From positions 43,987 through 107,986 of the forward strand of contig JAURVB010013273.1 of assembly GCA_033002965.1 (NCBI GenBank): a stretch of DNA of 64,000 nt. Reading direction: 5' to 3'. Source of the DNA: Piper betle (Eukaryota > Streptophyta > Magnoliopsida > Piperales > Piperaceae). The position numbers and the translations under genes are program-made. Under the pieces are notes generated by a model, which saw nothing but the letters and a program-made list of their open reading frames with translations, was not told the origin of the DNA and searched no databases. This document shows positions 11,483 to 22,610 of this stretch, one piece after another. Every line of letters starts with the position of its first letter. Position 1 is the first letter of the stretch.

Positions 11483-12119
11483 TCCAGCGAAGATAGAGGT
11501 ACTTGTATAGTGGGAGTAGGAGAAGCTAAGAACACCAATAGAGGTGCGCAGTTTCCTTTGTATAGCAATGTACTACTAGAGATTTATCCAGGGCTCCTCT
11601 ATAGCAGCCCCTCTTACATGACTACTAGAAAGGAGGAACGATTTATATGGACAAATGAGTCTGAACAATGCTTTAGGACATTGAAGGAGAGCCCCTCTTA
11701 CACAACTACTAGAAAGGAGGAACACTTTGACAAATGAGTTTGAACAAAGCTTTAGGATGCTGAAGGAGAGATTGATTTCAGCGCCTGTACTCACTTTGCT
11801 AGAAGGACATGATGATTTCATGGTTTACACAGATGCATTAGTAGTTGGCCTTGGATGTGTCTTGACCAAGAGAGGAAAAGTTATTGCCTATGCATCTCGT
11901 TAGCTAAAGGTGCATGGGCAAGGCAAAGAGAACAGTGAGGCATTACCTCTATGAGACTTCATTCAAGCTTTTAACTGATCATAGAAGTCTAAAGTATATC
12001 TTTATACAGAATGATCTGAATAGTAGACAAAGGAGATGGTTGGAACTATTGTTTGAAGTTGAGATTGATATCTCGTATCACGAGGGAAGGCACATGTAGT
12101 AGCAGATGCCTTAAGTAGG
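11483..12119 (+). pseudogene. pol: Element A RT C-terminal part and RNase H
   Basis: Continuation of the interrupted pol. PAKIEV at the start matches the end of the RT palm. A linker follows with an 84-bp imperfect tandem duplication (11606-11689 and 11690-11769). RNase H is recognisable from about 11815: the FVVYTDA block with the first catalytic aspartate, then GKVIAYASR, TDHRSLKYIF (about 11970-12005), RRWLELLFEVEIDISYHEGRH and the ADALSR-like end at about 12100-12119. Stops and frame changes break it repeatedly, so no active enzyme can be made. Confidence 0.9.
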
Positions 12120-12191
12120 AATCCATTTCATGGTTCAATGGGAATAGCAACAGTTATAGTAATTCAAAGTGAAACAAGCCAAAGGTAGTTA

Positions 12192-13095
12192 GTGGGAATG
12201 ATGGCAAGACTCTCGATTCAACTGAGTATACTTGAACAAATCAGAACCGCACAAAAAGAAGATGAGCAATTGAGTCAGTGGTTAGAGCAAGGAATTTACA
12301 GAGATTTGGCGAGAGATGTAGATGGATTGGTCAGACTAATGGGCAATCCAAGAGGACCATCCAGATCCTTGAGGATTTGCTGAGGACAGGTATGTTTGAT
12401 TTTGGAGGTAGTTGGGAAGAGTATTTACCTTTAGTGAATTTGCATACAACAACAGTTATCAGGCCAGCATTGGAATGACACCGTTTGAAGCATTGTATGG
12501 TAGGCCATGCAGATCTCTAGTGTGTTGGGTTCAAGGTAGTGAGCCTATGGTAGTTGGTCCAGAGATGATTCAGCAGACACAGGAGGTAGTGATGTGAAGC
12601 CAAGAGAGAATGAGGTTAGCTCAAGACCGATAGAAGAGCTATGCCGACTAGCACCAATGTGAGGTTCACTTCGCGGTCAGGGATCACGTTCTCCTAAAGG
12701 TCTCCCCAATAGAAGGAAACATGAGATTTGGTAAGCATGGGAAACTTAGTCATTGATACATTGCCCCGTTTGATGTTCTAGAGTACATCGGCTAGGTGGC
12801 ATATTGCCTTGCATTACTGCCTCACCTTTTAGCCATCCATGACGTATTCCATGTATCCCTAATGAAGAAGTACCATCCAGACAACTCTCACATCATCAGT
12901 TTTTGAGAGATAGAACTTCCCCCAGACCTGACGTAAAAGGAGGATGTTGTGAAGATCGTTGATTGTATGATGAAGATTCTCAAACAAAAGGAGATTCCCT
13001 TAGTACGAGTATAGTGGACTCGACGAGGAGTTGAAGAATTTATATGGGAATGTGAAGACGAGATCAAGAGGAGATATCCAGAGTTGTTTGAGTAG
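12192..13095 (+). pseudogene. pol: Element A integrase remnant with chromodomain-type tail
   Basis: The upstream part (ARDVDGLVR, about 12300-12331) is the region before the zinc-binding HHCC. At about 12331 it jumps directly to NGQSKRTIQILED, which lies beyond the D,D part of the DDE core. The zinc finger and most of the catalytic core are therefore deleted. Downstream blocks follow: FGGSWEEYLPL, GMTPFEALYGRPCRS, HDVFHVSLMKKYHPD and a chromodomain-type end (IPLVRV, WTRRGVEEFIWECEDEI, RRYPELFE, stop at 13093). This C-terminal arrangement is typical of the Tekay/Del chromoviruses, whose chromodomain directs integration to heterochromatin. The copy is non-functional. Confidence 0.9.
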
Positions 13096-13198
13096 CCAGC
13101 TACTTGACAAGGTATTCTAGCTCAAGGCTTCAGTTTGTATAGATAGTGCATGATAGACAAACCTCCTTGATTTAAAATTTTGGGGAAGAAATTTTTAT

Positions 13199-13210
13199 AA
13201 GGAGGGAAGG
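13199..13210 (+). promoter_or_regulatory. Element A polypurine tract
   Basis: AAGGAGGGAAGG directly before the 3' LTR start at 13212; the plus-strand primer. Confidence 0.85.
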
Positions 13211-14725
13211 TTATAAAACCTGTGACTCGAGTCAGGGTTTTATACTCGCGAATCGATCGGTTCAGCCCTCTGTTCAAGTCAAGTCACTTTGAGAACACGT
13301 GCCCCGAGCCGAGGCCGACCATGTGTTATGAGTCATGAGGGTCAAGTGTACCCAAGTATATGCTGATAATGTCAGTAACATAGCAGGAAAATGAGTTATC
13401 AGAATATACGATAGTATGCTAATTTTTTATTATTTCATTCATTAGACTATAGAAATTAGAATTAGGTTGTTTATTGTGTTAGGATGCATTACATAGGACT
13501 TTTGGGTGGGTTGGTAATTTTAGAACATGTTATTTTATTTTATTAAGCATATTCAATTTTATGATATTTTATCACATTTATTTTATTTTTTTTAGAATTT
13601 ATTTATTATTATTGACTCGAGTCAGGAGCGAGTCAAGTTTTATTTACAAAACTATCATCAACTTACCTTCTTCTTCTCCTTCGGTTTCCTCCTCCAAATG
13701 CCACCTGACTTTTTACTTCCCTTGCTATGCCGGTGACCGCCCTTGCCACCACCAACCACCACCACCTTGACGATCCCCTCTACCGTCGACTCGGCCTCAT
13801 CCCCCACCCCTTTTTCATTCCTTCTCTTCCTCCTTTTTCTCCCAGTTTCCACCCACGGTCGCCCACCACCGTCGCCTTGCAGGTGTCACCGCGGGCCACC
13901 AACCTCGGCAATGACCTCTGACGACCCTCCCTAGCCCTTTCCTTATCCTTCCCAACCATTCCCCGCCCCATGAGATGACATGCATGGTAACCACAAGTAA
14001 GTTGAGGTCGCCGCTTGTATGCGCCATCACTGGTGACTAGCACCGCTGCTGGCCAGTCGTGCACTGCCTTGGCCACAGTTTTTCCCCTAGCCAATCTCAA
14101 CCTTTCCTAGCCCTCATCCCCTTTTCCTAGCCGACATTACATCTTAGCTGCCCCATCACCCTAGCCAGCAACAACCTACAGCCATTGTCGGTGACAAGCC
14201 ATCACCGATGGCCAGTGGCGCTCTGACCATGTCAAGCTACCACTCCCCTTCCCAATGCTGTCCGTGGGATGACAGCTGTTATTGGTGTAGCAGTGGGACG
14301 CTTGGGGAGCTAGGGTTTGGTGGTTGTCCTTAGTCATCTAGCATCCAAAATGGATAGTTGGCACTATCTGAGTGGTGAAACAACTTACCAAGTAGTAACC
14401 TATGTTATAGCTGCAGGCAAGGATCGAGCTATAGTGTATGGCGTGCCGGTGAACGGTGCTGGACAGCATGTAGCGGCATATGGCTCGGTAAGGAGTACAG
14501 AGCATGGCGTTGCATGGCACCGAGTAAACCTCGAGATGACGGGTTATGTGTAGCAGCATGACCAACAACTATGAACAAGTAGTACCGAGCATTGGCAGAG
14601 TGAGGTCACGAGCAGGTGGTCGAGTGTATCGATGCCTGGTGCCAAGCGTGGGAGAGCATGTGCATGACAAACAGTGGCAGTGTGAGGTTGAAGTGCCGAG
14701 CGTTCCGATGTCCTGAGACCAAGCG

Positions 14726-15610
14726 TACCGAGAAGTAGATCGGTATCCAGTTACGAGCAGTGCCAAAAATTGGATTGGTAACCAGATTACGACTGTGCCG
14801 TGAATTGGGGCGGTACTCAGTTATGAGTGCTGCCGAGCATTGGTGCGGTACGTGCAGCAAGCAGTGCCGAGCCAAGTAGCGAGCAAGGTAGTGGGAGCAC
14901 GTGTGCATGGTGCACGGTGCATGGGCGTGACCAATCCAAATAGTGGCATCCCGACATGTTGGTCGAGGTTGCCGGGCAGTGCACGCAAGCATCACCGGTG
15001 CATGAGGGTGCGGTAGTGGGTACCGAGAATTAGATCGGTATCCAGTTACGAGCAGTGCCGAAAATTGGATTGGTAACCAGATTATGACTGTGCCGTGAAT
15101 TGGGGCGGTACTCAGTTATGAGTGCTGCCAAGCATTGGTGCGGTACGTGCAGCAAGCAGTGCCGAGCCAAGTAGTGAGCAAGGTAGCGGGAGCACGCGTG
15201 CATGGTGCACGGTGCATGGGCGTGACCAATCCAAACAACGGCATCCCGACATGTTGGTCGAGGTTGCCGGGCAGTGCACGCAAGCATCACCGGTGCATGA
15301 GGGTGCGGTAGTGGGTACCGAGAATTAGATCGGTATCCAGTTACGAGCAGTGCCGAAAATTGGATTGGTAACCAGATTACGACTGTGCCGTGAATTGGGG
15401 CGGTACTCAGTTATGAGTGCTGCCGAGCATTGGTGCGGTACGTGCAGCAAGCGGTGCCGAGCCAAGTAGCGAGCAAGGTAGCGGGAGCACGCGTGCATGG
15501 TGCACGGTGCATGGGTGTGACCAATCCAAACAACGGCATCCCGACATGTTGGTCGAGGTTGCCGGGCAGTGCATGCAAGCATCACCGGTGCATGAGGGTG
15601 CGGTAGTGGG
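14726..15610. repeat. Three 295-bp tandem repeats
   Basis: Units 14726-15020, 15021-15315 and 15316-15610, each exactly 295 bp with few differences. The units begin TACCGAGAA and end GTAGTGGG and are moderately GC-rich. The period is not a multiple of three, and the minus-strand open frames in successive units fall in different frames, which argues against selection for a protein. Confidence 0.95.
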
Positions 15611-16251
15611 ATGCGCACAAGGCTGGAATGACGGTAGTTGAGGTTGGCTGGGAGTGCACTGGGGTAGAACCAGCAGGTTTTGACCGTGTAGCTGACGTGC
15701 ATCTAAGGAGTTTTTGATCCAGGAATTGCCAATAGACATGGATGAGATCTTGGAGAAGATCATGGTTTTCCATGAGCCAATGATGGATAATTGGTGGCAA
15801 CTAACTTTAAGGGAAGATTCACGCAATCTTTGGAGATAAGGGGCTGGCATGTGGATAAACATGATAGGGCCTGGATTGTGTGATATATTCTGGAGATCTT
15901 CGATAGTTAGTTGGTTGGAGAACTAGACATTACAAGTGCAACAAACACGGGATGTGTTTTATAAAGGGATGGCCTTTGTGTAAAACAAGAAAACAAGAAG
16001 ATTGTGAGTGCCCTTTGTGGAGAAAAGAAGCTGGGATCGTGCAAGGAGACATCTTGTAGTTGCTGCAGTCAATTCATGGAGTTCGGATTGGGACTACAAG
16101 GAGGAGACGACTACTGGTTGTGGTCGACGGTCTGCCTTTAGGATCAGGTACACATCTTTGTTGTTCGACAACCTAGTTGCTTTCTAGTTGAGAGATTTGC
16201 ATGTAAAAAAGGTCGGTCTAGGGGGATCGACTTGGGGTTGTGTGTGAGGAC

Positions 16252-17460
16252 TGTTAAGTATTTAAAAGTATATAATATTTACCTATATTTTTAATGTGAT
16301 TTTGTACTTCCCGGGTAATAACATTATTAATTAGGTGATATTTCTCATTATATTCAAGTTAATTAATATTTTTTGAGATATGCTTAAGTTTAGGAGTTTT
16401 AATGCAGAAAAAGATGAAACAAATTAAGCTTAGAATTTGCTGGTCATGGCATTGGTCCCCACCCATTGATGGCTACAATTTTTAGTGTTGGCAAAGCTCG
16501 ATGATGATGGCTATACATAGCTTTGGCGCCATTGTCGGGGAGTTGGAAACTTCATTGGACATCATAATCAATTAGTCGACATTGAGTTGTGGAATTCTTC
16601 CTCGAATTTTTGTATCTCCTTGGTATCTCATCTTCTATATAAAGGGGTGGTCATTTGTTTTTCAATATATCTCACCTCTTGGCTTCGGAGTTTAGTGAAA
16701 GAAATATTTCTAGTTTTTGTAATTCTTTTCCCTTTCATAATAAAAACTAGTTTCTTCTTTATATTGTTTTCTATTTTTATTATGGAGTAGTCTTTTATTT
16801 CGTTTTAGAGAAGAATAGAACTTAACATGGTTTAATTGAATTCATTTCAACCTCTTACTCTTTTATTCAACCGGATTGTTTGAATTATCATGTTCTTAAT
16901 GTTAAGAATAGATTGATCGAATATTTCTTAGATCATGAGGTTTAATTAGATTTCGGGAGAAATTAATTAGATACATCATTGATAATTCATCATACGACGA
17001 GTCTTTTGACTTGTTTGTCATTGTGGTCGGGAGATACGCAACACTGTATGCAATTGTAAGGTAAATCTTGATGCGTTATTTTATTGATTAATCAATTATC
17101 ACCGGGAAGTTGAAATTAAGGTAAAATAATAGAAGCATGAAGGAGCGGGAGCCACCATGTTATATAATTATCCTAGATCGACAATCCGAGGGAATAGAAA
17201 ATAAGAGTAAGATGTGATGAAGATTAAATTCATGTTAAAAGAAATTCGACTCTAGAATGAATTTTATTATTATAACTCTTTCTTTAATTTAAAGTTATTA
17301 TTTAGATTTATTGAAGTCGATTGTTTATGTTTTGTTTTTAATTTAATTTTCTTTAATTAATTTGAGGAAATTCATCTCTCTGTGGGACAATATTCGAATT
17401 TATCATTATATTACTTGTTTCGACCATGTATACTTGCTTGTTATTGAAATTATTTGAACA
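16252..17460 (+). mobile_element. Solo LTR of the TGTTAAG gypsy family (copy 1)
   Basis: A 1209-bp LTR from TGTTAAGTA to TTTGAACA, matching the minus-strand copies at 50673-51827 and 62213-63374. Flanks AGGAC (16247-16251) and AGAAC (17461-17465) form a target duplication with one change. No interior follows, so it is a solo LTR left by LTR-LTR recombination. It differs from the other two copies around 16460-16560, where a primer-site-like string (TTTGGCGCCATTGTCGGGG, about 16522) appears. Confidence 0.88.
16636..16643 (+). promoter_or_regulatory. LTR TATA box
   Basis: TATATAAA, conserved at the same place in the copies at 51489-51496 and 63035-63042 (both minus strand). Confidence 0.7.
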
Positions 17461-20385
17461 AGAACTGGTGTGAGAAGAGAGGCTCATTGTTCTCACGACC
17501 TCGTGAGAGAGTTGAGGGGCAAAGTCACGGGGGTGCATGTCCACGACTTGAAAGTGGTTTGATGAGGGATTACTTGTATATCCTTTGTTCATATAGTTGA
17601 TACAAAGGTTGGGTGGAGTTCCCGTAATATTGTGGTTGGACGCCGGATTTGGTACCAAGGGGTTGGATTTGTGATTCCAGGATCTGGTTCATGCCGAGGT
17701 TGGGTGATTGGTATTTGGAGTGTTGCATGTTATGGCTTGGTGGTGTGCATGAGTTTGCTTTGACGTGATAATTGGTAGCCGATTGCTGATACCACTAGCA
17801 CTAGCAGTTGGGCACGGTGTTGGCATCAGGTGTGCTCATGTTCATAGGTGAGACTTTTGGCGTGCCGTAGCAAATAACGGTATTTGGGCTGTGTGAAGTC
17901 TAGGTTGGTGTTTACATGGAGGTGAACATGCCGCACCAGACTAGTTTGAGGACAATAAATTTGGCTCCCTAGGACAGCAGCCATAGCCGTTGTCTCCCTG
18001 CTCATGGCACTGGCAATCGCCGCCATCACCGTGTAATTGCCGCATATTCACTAACTTAGGTATAAAGATTTAATTTTTATTTCATTTTTTATATGATTGA
18101 TCATCATTAGCATGTGCATCATTTTGGTAATATTCATAGATTTGATTGTGTGCTAATGCTAGGGTTTTGAAATTTATGTTGTTGTAATCATGAAAATTTC
18201 TTGATTTGTTAATTAAAAATATGTGCTTGCCAATATTGCTATTCCTTAATGTTAGATAATTAGACTCAAGAATTATGCATCTAGTTCTAATGATTCAATT
18301 GTTATGATTGAGTATTAGTTGGATTATAAAAGATTATGATCTTTATTTAGTTAATTGATATGTTTAAGTTACAAATTAACAACTATGTGTTGTTGATGAC
18401 ATGATCACCTAGGAACATAGATTTATTTGACATGATTATTATGATTTGTTGGATTGATCAAGATTTGCATGACTGTCCTAGTGTTATTTTAATTATTCAT
18501 CATGTTATTCATGCATTTTATGGGTGTACATTGGCTTTAAAAATTAGTCCTATTTGTGTAGGTTCAGTGTATATTACAGGACATGTTAAGTGGTGATTTA
18601 TCGGACCCCACTGAACATGGGTCATTTTAGTGAACTGGCTTCCAGAATTAATAACCCTCGAGGGTGAGATCCCTCGAGTCTGATTTTGAAAACAAGATGA
18701 ACCACAAGTTGCCTTCGGGCCTAAAATATTAAATCCCTTCGTAGGCCTATATATGATTTTATCGAGTTTTTAGTGAGACGAGAGATGGTGACATTGACTA
18801 GCACGTGCCATGAGCACGTACCATGAGCAGATGCACGTGCCACTCACAGCGAGCTCTGGATTAGTGAGAAGACCATTCCATTCCTGAGGGATATTGACAT
18901 CCCGCATTTTGAGTTACTCACACCTGGTGAAACGTGAGATTTACGAGTACTGTATTAGTATAGCTACACATTTGGACATGTTGTAAAAAGGGTACTAAAG
19001 GCGCCTAAGAGTACTCGACATTTGTGCTTGAAGCAAGGAGAAATATGGAGGATAAGAGAGGGTTCAAGATATACTGATAGTCCCGAGGGACCAGAAGAAA
19101 AATGAGAAAATGTCGAGGGGGCATCCAACCAGTTAGTTCGGGATGCCATCTAGACTAGAGCTTGATGGTTCCTAAGTAGTTACCCTTATGAGAGTTCTGG
19201 TTGAGTATATGCTTGTTTTCTTTCCATGAGAGTTAGCTCTCATAGAGTTTGATATTAGTTATTTTTCTAGAGTAGTGACAACCGTTACTAACAATTTTCT
19301 CTTATATATGTAGGTGAGCATCAGACACAACATGATATGCCAGACTTGAGGAATGAACAGTGAAATCCTTGTACACACACATGCCTGGAGATTGGATGCT
19401 TATTTGTGATGTTGGTGAATATGTAGAACTTTTGATAATGTTTGGTGCATGGTTGGCATATTTTGTGAATGAAGTTGGAAAATTGAAGTTAGCAACTTTT
19501 GACTATACGAGAATGTGAATTGTAGGTGGGTCAAGACCCAACCAAGAACTATGATAATGATAGAATGTGATGTTGTGGTATTTCTTATTACTTCTCTTAT
19601 ATATATATACAGCGACCGTCCTGAGCACCCCCCCCACGACCGACGGCTGCCACGGCCGGTCGCAGGCGCTGACCACCGCGGCCCCCCCTCCACTGTCGCC
19701 GTAGGAGGCCGGGCCCGCCCCTTTCCACTAACACGCACCCCTCCCCTCCGGCCTTCCCGCCCCCGCCCGCAACCCCACCGCCCTGCCCGGCGCCACGGCT
19801 CTCCCCACCGCACCCACCCCCCGTTTTGCCACCTCAGCGACGACACTAGCTGGCGGGGCCGCTGGTTGGCAGTGGGCAGCTAGCAGTAAGGTCGCCGGCA
19901 GTTGGGTGGTGCAGTAAGTGAAAACAAAGGCAAAAACAGGGGAGAAGGAAGTAGGCAAGGGTAGTATCATAATAAAAACTTGTCTCCCTCTCGACTCGAG
20001 TCCATAATATGAAGTACATCTAGGAAAATATAAAAAATATAGTAAAATACAATAAAATAAAATAATCGAGTTCTAATGTATTATTTTATTTTATGATATT
20101 TTATTCTATTTATTCTTTTTTTGAGATGTATTTCGTAATATTGACTATCAATATTACAAAATATATCTAAAACAAAAAACAAAAAGAATAAAATACCATA
20201 AAATAAAATAATCCATTAGAACTCAATTATTTTATTTTTCGTAGTTTACTAATTTTTTATATTTTTCATGATGTATTTCGTATTATTAAATCGTGTCGGG
20301 AGTGAGCCAAATTTTATTACTAAACTACCCCTGCCTACTTCCTTCTCCCCTATCCCCTGTTTTGCCTCAGTTTTTACTTCTCAGG

Positions 20386-21861
20386 TGTAAAAACCATGAT
20401 TTTTATTACAAGACTCGAACCTATATATTATGAAATAAATATAGATGAACCAATATGGTTGGTTATCAAGTCGACCGGTCATGGTTCGACTTAAGGTCAC
20501 CTAGAAAATACCTATTCATGAATGGATGATGGGGTGCGAGAATTTAATGAAGGGGTCGTTGAACCTAGGAAATACCAATGGATGATGGGGTGTGAGAATT
20601 TAATGAAGGGGCTCGTTGAACCTAGGAAATACAAATGGATGATGGGGTATGAGAATTTAATGGAGGGAATGGTTGAAGTGTATATATATGCAGGAGGAGG
20701 GAGTATTTCATCCCTCATCTCTGTCCTAGGCGACCTCCCCATTACTGTATTTGGGTTCACGGGTCACAGTCAGACGAAATCACAAGTCAGGTACGTATAA
20801 TAGGTAGAACATCGTACTTTCCTTGTTGGTAGCCTAGGTCGGCCTGAGCCCAAATTCGAGCACCATGCACCGAGTGCAACCGGGGTCAAAGAATTGACTC
20901 AGTCCGACACGGGGTCGTATTATGTGCGTAAATTGTGTAATGCATCGACATCGTTTTGGAGTAGTGATAGCCGCCCCAATATAAAGGCTACGACCGGGGT
21001 GAGTGAGGCACAACGATTCCTCCATCGCACTGGAGTGCACTGATAGCCTCCCCATAAAAAGGCTACAGCTGGGGTGTGTGAGGCACTGGCACTAGAGTTG
21101 GCAGTGAGAGCTTCCCCACAAACGGGGCATAACATTCACCTGAGTGCAGTGATAGCTTCTCCATAAAAAGGCTACGGCCGGCGTGTGAGAGGCATTGGCA
21201 CTAGAATTGGCAGTGAGAGCTTCCCCACAAACGGGGTGTAGCATTCACCTGAGTGCAGTGATAGCCTCCCCATAAAAAGGCTACGGTTGGGGTGTGCTAG
21301 GCACTGGCACTAGAATTGGTAATGAGAGCTTCCCCACAAACAGGGCGTAGCAATCACCCGAGTGCAGTGATAGATTCCCCACAAAAAGGCTACGGCCGGG
21401 GTGTGTGAGGCACTGGCACTGGAGACGGTAGTGGTAGCCTCCCCACAAAAGGGCTACGGCCGGGGTGTGCGGATCACAGCGGATACCTCCTCCGCATTGT
21501 TTTGGAGTATAGCGGAATCGCTCCACCGAATATTAAAATAAACATAAGGAAATAGTGAAATGTACTTGATTTGTTTTATCTATTATACTACTGAGTGTTG
21601 AAATCACTAACGCGGAATTGCCTCCGTAGGTGTGCAGATACGAAAGTAGGTGATTGACAACCAAGGCATGGAGCAAAATAAATATGAGGACTCCTTTTAT
21701 TATTTATTTGAGAAATAAGTGCGGCTACTGGGAAACGGTCTAAGACTGTGGGATCTTTATATATGTTTTTGTTAAAAAAATGTTAGACATATTTGTTTAA
21801 TTGTGAGTAACACCTGGCCAGCTAGGTCCACAATGTTGTGACAAATGGCCGGGTCGTTACA
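20386..21861 (+). mobile_element. Solo LTR of the TR-GAG family
   Basis: A 1476-bp LTR starting TGTAAAAACC and ending GGGTCGTTACA, homologous to the LTRs at 31220-33221 and 34634-36457. Exact 5-bp target duplication TCAGG at 20381-20385 and 21862-21866. It carries three 56-bp units near the start (20521, 20577, 20634) and four 109-bp units (from 21042, 21151, 21260, 21369). It lacks about 355 bp present in the other two LTRs (31637-31995 in the first), so it belongs to a distinct subfamily or has a deletion. Confidence 0.95.
21042..21480 (+). repeat. 109-bp tandem repeats in the solo LTR
   Basis: Four units starting at 21042, 21151, 21260 and 21369, exactly 109 bp apart, followed by a partial unit. 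Each holds the short inverted words TAGCC/GGCTA and CCCC/GGGG. Confidence 0.95.
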
Positions 21862-22275
21862 TCAGGCCACCCAACTATCAGCGAGCTCACCGCCAGCCGC
21901 CCTCTGTTAGCAAGCAGCACTGCTAGCCAGTGCTGTTGCTGGGAGAGGGGGTGGTGTGGTGTGGGGGGCAGGGGGACCGTGGCAGTGGTCGGGGGCGAGA
22001 TGGGCCTTGGCGGCAACCGGGTGCTGGGGGGGGGTTGGAAGGGGGTGGTTGAGGGTGGCAGGCGGTGGGGGAAATGCCGGGCGGGTGTGGTCGAGGGGGG
22101 TTGGTTCACTGGAGTGGGGTGGTGGGGCCGTGGCTAGTGGTGGCCGCAGCGGTGGTGGTCGGTCGAGTGGGTGGGGCCAAACGAGGGCCACTAGATCATT
22201 TGATCTAGCCACTGTCGTTTGCAGCACTACAAATGCATGCAATGCAGCAGTGGCAAACTCTATATTATATTATAT

Positions 22276-22286
22276 TTATATATATA

Positions 22287-22333
<47 letters not shown>
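22276..22333. repeat. (TA)n/(TG)n microsatellite
   Basis: TA repeats with a short TG stretch, at the right border of the long foldback. Confidence 0.95.
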
Positions 22334-22336
<3 letters not shown>

Positions 22337-22610
22337 TGTGTGATATAATGATGGACAGGGTGATTTCCTTTTAGGGGAAACTTTGTCTATTTATTTGAAA
22401 GATTTTTATTATATATTTAATCGATTTGTGTGTGACTTATATATATATATATATTATACCATCCACATAGCGTCTTGGTAGGTTGTGCATTTTATACATT
22501 TATTGTGGCATGCTTTTCTTCTTATGATGCTTATCTAGTTGACCAAATTAATCGAATGGTCCGTAATATTTTTAATTCAGTTAATAGCAAACTAGATTTG
22601 GGGTTTTATA

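Larger units (their letters stand above)
14277..17972. mobile_element. Unclassified insertion in A's 3' LTR
   Basis: The two LTRs of element A agree on either side of this segment but not across it. The flanks carry GACAGC at 14271-14276 and again at 17973-17978, consistent with a 5-6-bp target duplication. The insert starts TGTTATTGG and ends CCCTAG; I see no terminal inverted repeat, primer site or LTR pair. It contains three 295-bp tandem repeats and a solo LTR (16252-17460). No coding region is recognised. It may be a large non-autonomous retroelement remnant or a different class; I cannot decide. Confidence 0.55.
19610..22262. mobile_element. Long foldback inside A's 3' LTR
   Basis: Inserted at the (TA)n tract (19598-19609 left, 22276-22333 right) that is uninterrupted at 7934-7951. 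Without the nested solo LTR (20386-21861) it is a long imperfect inverted repeat. The centre is at about 20146 (GTAATATTGA, three bases, TCAATATTAC). AT-rich inner arms are followed by a TACTTCCTTCTCCCCT-type block and GC-rich outer arms, left about 19640-20144 and right about 20148-20385 plus 21862-22240. The inner arms resemble the part of the A-family LTR around 13540-13690, so it may be two inverted LTR pieces. The right end (GCAGCA..CAAACTCT) resembles that of the 4387-5251 element. Confidence 0.65.
13212..22610 (+). mobile_element. Element A, 3' LTR with nested insertions
   Basis: Starts TATAAAACC after the polypurine tract and ends GGGGTTTTATA at 22610, both corresponding to termini of related LTRs. 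Own LTR sequence: 13212-14276 (start, pyrimidine-rich block), 17973-19609 (core block at about 18575-18750, then the TAGGTGGGTCAAG block at about 19524) and about 22334-22610 (end). Insertions: 14277-17972 (repeat-bearing insertion with a nested solo LTR) and 19610-22262 (foldback with a nested solo LTR). The first 33 bases form a near-perfect palindrome centred on TGACTCGAGTCA. The 5-bp target duplication of the whole element cannot be checked because the 5' LTR start is rearranged. Confidence 0.8.

Noticed and set aside
14606..15702. Similar minus-strand frames (129, 86 and 125 codons) in successive repeats
   Set aside because: They are the same 295-bp repeat read three times; the period is not a multiple of three and no domain is seen.
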